In this document: one piece after another, positions 1-4,248 of the stretch | Layout: the number at the start of each line of letters is the position of its first letter | How positions within the stretch are numbered: the stretch's first letter is position 1 | From: Rhodoferax sp. UBA4409 | GTDB lineage: Bacteria > Pseudomonadota > Gammaproteobacteria > Burkholderiales > Burkholderiaceae_C | DNA length: 8,261 bases | Reading direction: 5' to 3' | NCBI GenBank assembly: GCA_002390825.1 | Contig: DGQR01000258.1 | Span: 681-8,941, forward strand | Notes under the pieces: generated by a model | What the model was told of the DNA's origin: nothing | The model's database searches: none | What the model saw: the letters and a program-made list of their open reading frames with translations, nothing else | Translations under genes and position numbers: made by a program

Positions 1-429
1 TACGAAAACCCCCTCAACGTGGTGGGCACCGTCCCGTATTGGGGGGATCAAGTGTTGCTATGCAAACGCAACATCGAGCCACGCTTTGGCAAGTGGACAT
101 TGCCAGCCGGCTTTATGGAGCTCAACGAGACCACCGCGGAAGGTGCTGCCCGCGAAACCGTGGAAGAAGCAGGCGCCCAGTTTGAACTTGAAGGCCTGTT
201 CAGCCTGCTCAACGTGGCGCGCGTGGGGCAAGTGCACTTGTTTTACCGGGCCCGGCTGACCAGCGATCAATTTGAGCCCGGAACGGAAACAATCGAAGCC
301 AAACTCTTCCGCGAGGACGAAATCCCTTGGGATGAAATTGCATTCCGCACCGTCAAAGAGACGCTGGACTGCTATTTCGCGGACCGCAAGGCGGGCCACT
401 ACGGCATCCACACCCTCGACATCACGTGA
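1..429 (+). CDS. Nudix hydrolase, 5'-truncated by the window edge
   Basis: The reading frame is open from base 1 (first residues YENPLNVVGTVPYW), so the true start lies to the left and 142 residues are visible. A complete Nudix box GX5EX7REUXEEXGU fits residues 37-59 of the visible part: G37, E43, R51-E52, E55-E56 and G58, the set that binds the divalent metals for cleaving nucleoside diphosphate-X compounds. The lead-in resembles the Nudix group that carries an N-terminal zinc ribbon of about 35-40 residues (ADP-ribose pyrophosphatase/NudC-like); that ribbon, if present, would be outside the window. The substrate cannot be told from sequence. The protein is probably cytoplasmic. The stop TGA overlaps the ATG of the next gene by one base (TGATG), which suggests translational coupling with the nuclease gene downstream. 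Family call is firm; the exact reaction is not. Confidence 0.9.
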   Translation, partial: YENPLNVVGTVPYWGDQVLLCKRNIEPRFGKWTLPAGFMELNETTAEGAARETVEEAGAQFELEGLFSLLNVARVGQVHLFYRARLTSDQFEPGTETIEAKLFREDEIPWDEIAFRTVKETLDCYFADRKAGHYGIHTLDIT

Positions 430-1859
430 TGCCGGCTATGCTCCCCAGCTATGTCGTCCTCGACCTTGAGACCACCGGCGGGAATGCCGTCAACGACCGC
501 ATCACCGAAATTGCCGCGGTGCGAATCGACAACGGGGTTGAAACTGCGCGCTGGTCAAGTCTGGTGAATCCGGGCGTCCGGATCCCGCCTTTTATTCAGA
601 GCCTCACCGGCATTACCGATGCGATGGTGGAGGATGCCCCCACCTTCGAGCAGCTGGCCAAACCGCTGCTGGCCTTGTTGGAGGGAGCCGTCTTCGTGGC
701 CCACAACGTTCGCTTTGACCATGGGTTCGTTCTGAACGAATTGGCACGGCTAGACATCGCGCTGAAGGTCAAAACCCTGTGCACCGTCCGCTTGTCGCGG
801 CGCTTGTACCCGCAGCACGAGGGCCATGGTCTCGACGCCATCTTGCAGCGCCACGGCTTGCACACCCAGGCACGACACCGGGCTATGGGCGATGTGGACG
901 TGGTGCTGGCCTGGCTGGATGTGGCAAACCGCGAGTTAGGCGCGGAGGCCTTGGCGCGCGAGGCGCAAGGACTCTTGCAAGGGAGTGCCGCCGTACCGCC
1001 CATGCTGGAAACACCGGTGTCTGACATTCCAGACACACCGGGTGTGTATCTCTTCTACGGCGAAAGCAGCATCCCGCTGTATGTGGGCAAAAGTGTAACT
1101 ATGCGCAGCCGGGTGATGTCGCACTTTCAGGCGTCTACCAAGGTTGCACGCGAGATGCGCATCCTGCAAGAAATCCGGCGTGTCGAATGGCGCGAGACGG
1201 CTGGCGAACTCGGGGCCCTGTTGCTGGAGTCGCGCCTCGTGAAAGAGCTGCAACCCATCCACAACCGGCTGCTGCGGCGCGAGAAACAACTCACGGCCTG
1301 GAAACTTCACGACGACCCCGCCACCCGACCCCTTGTGCAACTGGTGCGGCTCGATGAGGTAGACCCGTCTGACATGGGCCAGCTCTATGGAGCCTACCGC
1401 TCCAAACGCCAGGCGATGGAGGCGCTGCGCAGCCTTGCCGACATGCACCAGTTCTGCCCGCTGGTGCTCGGGCTGGAGTCCGGCAAAGGCGCTTGTTTTG
1501 CCAGCCAGATTGGGCGGTGCAAAGGTGTGTGCGCCGGGCGGGAGCCAGCGCCACTGCACCGGGTACGCCTGCAAATAGCGTTGGCAGAGCATCGCTTGCA
1601 ATCGTGGCCCCATGCCGGACGCATGGGTATCCGCGAGCACAACCCCATCACCGGCCGCACGGATATTCATGTGTTTGACCAATGGTGCCATGTGGCTACC
1701 GTCCATGATGAGGCGGAACTGCAAGAGGCCATTGCCCAGCGGCAGGTGCTGGCCTTTGACCTCGACACCTATCGCCTGCTAGTGAAGCGTCTCACGGGCA
1801 CAGGACTGCGCTCGCGCGAGGTTTTGCATTTGGGAGGACACCCTGTCTCAGCCGCCTAG
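429..1859 (+). CDS. Fused DnaQ-type 3'-5' exonuclease and UvrC/Cho-like GIY-YIG nuclease
   Basis: A 476-residue protein, counted from ATG 429. Residues 8-170 form a DEDDh exonuclease like DNA polymerase III epsilon: motif I DLETTG with D12 and E14, motif II HNVRFD with D97, motif III with H150 and D155. Residues 200-285 form a GIY-YIG nuclease: GVY at 205-207, YVG at 218-220, likely catalytic R228, E267 and N279, as in the N-terminal half of UvrC that makes the 3' incision in nucleotide excision repair. Four cysteines follow at 343, 356, 364 and 368 with the segment QIGRC, closely matching the UvrC iron-sulfur ligand pattern. The UvrC C-terminal 5'-incision nuclease and helix-hairpin-helix domains are absent, so this is more like Cho. 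Such exonuclease-GIY-YIG fusions are known in several bacteria. A role in DNA repair or DNA-end processing is inferred. GTG 426 and ATG 438 are alternative starts; no clear ribosome site is visible, consistent with coupling to the Nudix gene. Confidence 0.88.
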   Translation: MPAMLPSYVVLDLETTGGNAVNDRITEIAAVRIDNGVETARWSSLVNPGVRIPPFIQSLTGITDAMVEDAPTFEQLAKPLLALLEGAVFVAHNVRFDHGFVLNELARLDIALKVKTLCTVRLSRRLYPQHEGHGLDAILQRHGLHTQARHRAMGDVDVVLAWLDVANRELGAEALAREAQGLLQGSAAVPPMLETPVSDIPDTPGVYLFYGESSIPLYVGKSVTMRSRVMSHFQASTKVAREMRILQEIRRVEWRETAGELGALLLESRLVKELQPIHNRLLRREKQLTAWKLHDDPATRPLVQLVRLDEVDPSDMGQLYGAYRSKRQAMEALRSLADMHQFCPLVLGLESGKGACFASQIGRCKGVCAGREPAPLHRVRLQIALAEHRLQSWPHAGRMGIREHNPITGRTDIHVFDQWCHVATVHDEAELQEAIAQRQVLAFDLDTYRLLVKRLTGTGLRSREVLHLGGHPVSAA

Positions 1860-1863
1860 CCCT

Positions 1864-2427
1864 GTGCGCGCACAGATCGCCCATGCGCTCCTCGAACTCG
1901 TCGTGCAAGTGCCCGAGAGTACCGAGCAGGCCAGTACCGACGTCGCAATGCGCGTGCATGCCATCTCGCGCAAGGCGGCGCGACAGGCCAGCATGGTGGC
2001 GGCTGGCCTGTCACTACCACCGGGTTGGATGGGTTGGCTGACCGTGCTGCCGGAGATGATCAGTGTCTGGAAAATCCAGGCGCAAATGGTTGCTGACATT
2101 GCAGCCCTGCACGGCCAGCAGAGCCGACTCAGCAAAGAACAGATGCTTTACTGCTTGTTCAAACATGTATCTGCCCAGCTGTTTCGGGACTTTGCCGTGC
2201 GCGCGGGTGAGCGTGTGGTCGTGCGCTCCAGCACCATGAAAGCACTCGAAGCGCTGGCCCTGCAGATCAGCGGCAAGCTCTTGGGCAGTGCGCTGCGCAA
2301 AGGCGCCTCGCGCTGGGTTCCATTGGTGGGTGCCGTTGGCGTGGGGGCGTATGCGTACTACGACACCCTGCAGGTGGCAAAAAATGCGCACCATCTCTTT
2401 CAAACTCAGGGGCCAACTGGCGGGTAG
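1864..2427 (+). CDS. EcsC-family-like protein of unknown function
   Basis: A small protein, 187 residues from GTG 1864, starting 4 bases after the nuclease stop. The middle (about 42-85) reads AAGLSLPPGWMGWLTVLPEM followed by a helix and DIAALHG; the C-terminal part has RWVPLVGAVGVGAYAYYDT at 150-168. This glycine-rich, weakly hydrophobic layout with a LPxLVGA-type turn resembles the EcsC family, whose role is poorly defined; I cannot exclude another helical family. No signal peptide or catalytic motif is visible, and the hydrophobic stretches are too broken for confident membrane helices. The start is uncertain: GTG 1864 has no Shine-Dalgarno sequence, whereas an in-frame CTG at 1843 sits 5 bases after GGAGG (1833-1837), would add MSQPPSP, and would overlap the nuclease gene by 17 bases. 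The tight spacing places it in one transcript with the Nudix and nuclease genes. Confidence 0.72.
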   Translation: MRAQIAHALLELVVQVPESTEQASTDVAMRVHAISRKAARQASMVAAGLSLPPGWMGWLTVLPEMISVWKIQAQMVADIAALHGQQSRLSKEQMLYCLFKHVSAQLFRDFAVRAGERVVVRSSTMKALEALALQISGKLLGSALRKGASRWVPLVGAVGVGAYAYYDTLQVAKNAHHLFQTQGPTGG

Positions 2428-2472
2428 ATTTATATCAAATCTGCTCTGAGCCCACCAAGTAACTGCGCAGAC

Positions 2473-2491
2473 TGCTATTTATTTGATAGCA
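2473..2491. repeat. Small hairpin repeat in the EcsC-like/tdk gap
   Basis: The inverted repeat TGCTAT (7-base loop) ATAGCA lies in the AT-rich 118-base gap between the EcsC-like gene and tdk. It matches the hairpin at 7870-7888 (read on the minus strand) at 15 of 19 positions, so it may belong to a dispersed intergenic repeat family; similar TGCTAT...ATAGCA elements are remembered from Comamonadaceae genomes. Nearby, CTGCGCAG at 2463-2470 is an 8-base perfect palindrome. No T-run follows the hairpin, so it is not a convincing terminator. A weak plus-strand promoter for tdk could use TTGATA (2483-2488) and CACAAT (2505-2510), 16 bases apart, which would overlap the repeat; this is only suggestive. 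Confidence 0.45.
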
Positions 2492-2545
2492 AATTAAATC
2501 TGGTCACAATAGGTCCCTTTTAGCCCGCCCCCCGCTTTCGCTCTC

Positions 2546-3115
2546 ATGGCCAAACTTTTCTTCCGCTACTCGGCCATGAACGCCGGCAAATCCACCTCCT
2601 TGTTGCAGATTGCGTACAACTACGAAGAGCAAGGCCAGCAGGTAGCCTTGTTCACCGCACAGATTGACGACCGTTGCGGCGTTGGAAGCATTGCATCGCG
2701 CCTCGGTATTCAACGGGCTGTGGAAACCTTTGATGAACATACCGATTTTGAAACCCTGCTGACGCAGCGCCACGGTTTGGCCTGTGTGTTGATTGACGAA
2801 TCCCAGTTTCTCCAACCGGATCAAGTGCGCCAACTGCACCGGGTTGCCCACATGGCCAATATCCCGACGATTTGTTTTGGCCTGCGTTCAGACTTCCAGG
2901 GCAAGCCATTCCCCGGCTCGGCCCACTTGCTCACGTTGGCCGATGACATTGAAGAGATCAAAACCATCTGTGCATGCGGCCGCAAAGCCACCATGAATGT
3001 GCGTGTGGACGGTAACGGCCAAAGAGTCCGTGAGGGTGAACAGGTCGTGATCGGCGGAAACGACCGCTACCACCAAGCGTGCGCGCGTTGCTTTTATGAA
3101 GGTGCCGCCACCTGA
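2546..3115 (+). CDS. tdk: Thymidine kinase (type II)
   Basis: Phosphorylates thymidine (and deoxyuridine) with ATP to dTMP, the salvage route into the dTTP pool, in the cytoplasm. The 189 residues align throughout with my recollection of E. coli Tdk: N-terminal MAKLFFRYSAMNAGKSTSLL with the P-loop at 9-17 (K15, S16), the Walker B/catalytic acid pair D84-E85 in LIDESQFL, FGLRSDFQGK at 111-120, and the substrate lasso around VVIGGNDRY at 167-175. Four zinc-ribbon cysteines are present: C142, C144, C179 and C182. It is slightly shorter at the C-terminus than the E. coli enzyme (about 205 residues). ATG 2546 is the natural start because the conserved N-terminus begins there; no good Shine-Dalgarno sequence precedes it. 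It is separated by 118 bases from the upstream gene and ends about 60 bases before the bidirectional terminator, so it is probably its own transcription unit or the last gene of the plus-strand cluster. Confidence 0.97.
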   Translation: MAKLFFRYSAMNAGKSTSLLQIAYNYEEQGQQVALFTAQIDDRCGVGSIASRLGIQRAVETFDEHTDFETLLTQRHGLACVLIDESQFLQPDQVRQLHRVAHMANIPTICFGLRSDFQGKPFPGSAHLLTLADDIEEIKTICACGRKATMNVRVDGNGQRVREGEQVVIGGNDRYHQACARCFYEGAAT

Positions 3116-3176
3116 TACGCCGTTAGGCTTGGGCCTTTGTAATACGGGGCTCCTGCAAAACCAGACAGGCAAGAAA

Positions 3177-3208
3177 AAAGCCGTTAAGCATTACTGCTTA
3201 ACGGCTTT
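3177..3208. terminator. Strong bidirectional intrinsic terminator between tdk and tRNA-Pro
   Basis: A perfect 14-bp stem (3177-3190 with 3195-3208, core AGCCGTTAAGCA) closes a 4-base loop TTAC. On the minus strand the stem runs straight into a run of Ts (from the A-run 3174-3179), ideal for ending the tRNA-Pro/merR transcript. On the plus strand it is followed by TATCTTATTTT, good enough to end the tdk transcript. It sits exactly where the two opposing gene sets converge. Confidence 0.93.
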
Positions 3209-3217
3209 ATCTTATTT

Positions 3218-3294
3218 TGGTCGGTGTGAAAGGATTCGAACCTTCGACCCCTTGCACCCCATGCAAGTGCGCTACCAGGCTGCGCCACACACCG
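3218..3294 (-). tRNA. proL: tRNA-Pro, anticodon GGG
   Basis: On the minus strand a full cloverleaf of 77 bases folds: acceptor CGGTGTG/CACACCG, D-arm GCGC with a 9-base loop and GCGC, anticodon stem CTTGC/GCAAG with loop ATGGGGT (anticodon GGG, U33 present), variable loop GGGTC, and T-arm GAAGG-TTCGAAT-CCTTT (one G-U pair). The discriminator is A73 and the 3' CCA is encoded in the DNA. GGG reads CCC and, by wobble, CCU proline codons. It has its own promoter just upstream and is followed after 9 bases by the strong terminator. The gene symbol follows the E. coli naming for the GGG isoacceptor. Confidence 0.97.
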
Positions 3295-3306
3295 ATCTAG
3301 CCTCAA

Positions 3307-3334
3307 ATTATAGCGTGAGTTTCAGGTGCTTCAG
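3307..3334 (-). promoter_or_regulatory. Sigma-70 promoter for tRNA-Pro
   Basis: On the minus strand a perfect TATAAT (3312-3307) lies 12 bases before the first base of the tRNA, leaving a leader of only a few bases. A weak -35 CTGAAG (3334-3329) sits 16 bases upstream and overlaps the merR stop codon. A perfect -10 with a poor -35 immediately before a tRNA is a normal arrangement. Confidence 0.65.
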
Positions 3335-3783
3335 GCTTCGATCATCAGAAGTTCACGAATATCGAGCAATTCCTTTTTTACCTGCTGCCATTCCATGGAG
3401 ACCTCGGCAACCACCGGAATATCTTCAGCAGACTCCTCCAAGTCGTCCAACTCCATGTCGCCGAGTTCAAGAACCTCGACACCATCGAGCATGACTTCGC
3501 CATGACGCTTTTTGTCGCGTTCGGTTTGCAGGATTTCCTGCATCTTGTTTCTTGCACCGCTGATGGTGAAGCCCTGGTCGTAGAGCAAATCGCGAATACG
3601 GCGAATCATCAAGACCTCGTGGTGCTGATAGTACCGGCGATTGCCGCGCCGCTTCATTGGGCGCAACTGCGTGAATTCCTGCTCCCAATAACGTAGCACG
3701 TGAGGTTTGACACCGCACAGGTCACCGACTTCACCGATCGTGAAATAGCGCTTTGCAGGGATGGGTGGGAGCGTTTTCTCCAT
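3331..3783 (-). CDS. MerR-family transcriptional regulator, ihfA-linked type
   Basis: A 150-residue DNA-binding protein. A MerR winged helix-turn-helix covers about residues 13-80: RYFTIGEVGDLCGVKPHVLR for the helix-turn-helix, YWEQEF after it, and the wing RRGNRRYYQHHEV at 45-57. A linker with a very acidic stretch (about 95-125, e.g. ELGDMELDDLEESAED) leads to an amphipathic helix at 129-147. There is no C-terminal cysteine or histidine cluster like those of metal-sensing MerR proteins, so the ligand, if any, is unknown. This gene type regularly sits next to ihfA in beta- and gammaproteobacteria. I chose ATG 3783 because the family N-terminus MEKTLPPIPAKRYFTIGE starts there; a TTG at 3807 would add eight residues with no better ribosome site. 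It lies 109 bases after ihfA on the same strand, so it may be read through from the pheST-ihfA transcript or have its own promoter. Confidence 0.9.
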   Translation of the reverse strand: MEKTLPPIPAKRYFTIGEVGDLCGVKPHVLRYWEQEFTQLRPMKRRGNRRYYQHHEVLMIRRIRDLLYDQGFTISGARNKMQEILQTERDKKRHGEVMLDGVEVLELGDMELDDLEESAEDIPVVAEVSMEWQQVKKELLDIRELLMIEA

Positions 3784-3811
3784 TGAAATCAATGCTGTAC
3801 GAGACAAAGCG

Positions 3812-3825
3812 TAGAGGTTACTCTA
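3812..3825. promoter_or_regulatory. Inverted repeat upstream of merR, possible operator
   Basis: TAGAG-GTTA-CTCTA is a perfect 5+5 inverted repeat about 30 bases before the merR ATG, in the 109-base gap after ihfA. A weak minus-strand -35-like TTGCAG (3843-3838) lies 17 bases before TAACCT (3820-3815) inside the repeat. MerR proteins bind short inverted repeats in promoter spacers and often control their own genes, so an autoregulatory site is possible. The repeat is short and could be chance. Confidence 0.22.
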
Positions 3826-3892
3826 AGTTTTACCTGTCTGCAAAGTTTCGATGGAGATGTGGCAAGAAATAAACCTGGCGCCACGTCAAGGC

Positions 3893-4222
3893 TCAGGAAC
3901 CGGACTTGCCTTCGTCCTGAATTTGCTCTTTAAGCTTGTGGCTGGCGTGAAAAGTAACCACGCGTCGCGCCTGAATGGGAATAGCCTCACCGGTCCGTGG
4001 ATTGCGGCCGGGCCGGGGCGCTTTGGTACGGATCTGAAAGTTGCCAAAGCCGGAAATCTTGACGTCAGTGCCTTCGACAAGACTGCTGGCAATCAGGTCA
4101 AAGAAGGCGTCAATCATGTCTTTCGACTCACGCTTGTTCAGTCCGATCTGCTCAAAGAGCAGATCGGAAAGTTGAGCCTTGGTCAGCGCCGGGGTTTCCA
4201 GACTCTCTACAGAAAATTCCAT
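3893..4222 (-). CDS. ihfA: Integration host factor subunit alpha
   Basis: DNA-bending nucleoid protein that pairs with IhfB and kinks DNA sharply at specific sites, acting in transcription, replication and recombination. From ATG 4222 the protein has 109 residues. The HU/IHF fold spans about 12-103: ALTKAQLSDLLFEQIGLNKR, the signature VKISGFGNFQIR at 54-65, and the DNA-intercalating arm RPGRNPRTGE at 70-79, with P75 matching the E. coli IhfA intercalating P65. It has about ten extra N-terminal residues (MEFSVESLETP) compared with E. coli; I remember such extensions from betaproteobacteria. GTG 4225 immediately upstream is an alternative start. It begins 26 bases after the pheT stop, so it is in the pheST transcript, as in E. 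coli, where IHF represses its own operon. Codons 19-27 form an unusual perfect hairpin, listed separately. Confidence 0.97.
   Translation of the reverse strand: MEFSVESLETPALTKAQLSDLLFEQIGLNKRESKDMIDAFFDLIASSLVEGTDVKISGFGNFQIRTKAPRPGRNPRTGEAIPIQARRVVTFHASHKLKEQIQDEGKSGS
4142..4168. repeat. Perfect 12-bp hairpin inside ihfA
   Basis: TCCGATCTGCTC, loop AAA, GAGCAGATCGGA: both arms are perfectly complementary with a 3-base loop. It lies entirely within ihfA and coincides exactly with codons 19-27 (S D L L F E Q I G), with the Phe codon as the loop. It would form a very stable hairpin early in the mRNA. No T-run follows on the coding strand, so it is not an intrinsic terminator. Confidence 0.85.
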
Positions 4223-4248
4223 CACTGTACCGTTCTGTTTTGCAAAGA

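Noticed and set aside
1017..1036. GTGTCTG/CAGACAC inverted repeat in the linker between the exonuclease and GIY-YIG domains
   Set aside because: Only 7 bp, inside coding sequence with no T-run; its protein meaning (VSDIPDT linker) explains it well enough.
936..1724. 262-codon minus-strand open frame opposite the exonuclease/GIY-YIG gene
   Set aside because: Antisense shadow of a gene with clear catalytic motifs; its product matches nothing I recognise.
2428..2545. Hairpin at 2473-2491 as terminator of the upstream cluster
   Set aside because: The stem is only 6 bp and is followed by AATTAAAT, not a T-run, on either strand.
3218..3294. tRNA-Pro as an integration attachment site
   Set aside because: No integrase gene or repeated copy of the tRNA 3' end is visible; both sides are core genes.
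3096..3494. Plus-strand open frame across the tdk 3' end, terminator and tRNA-Pro
   Set aside because: It runs through a tRNA, a terminator and antisense merR, so it cannot be a real gene.
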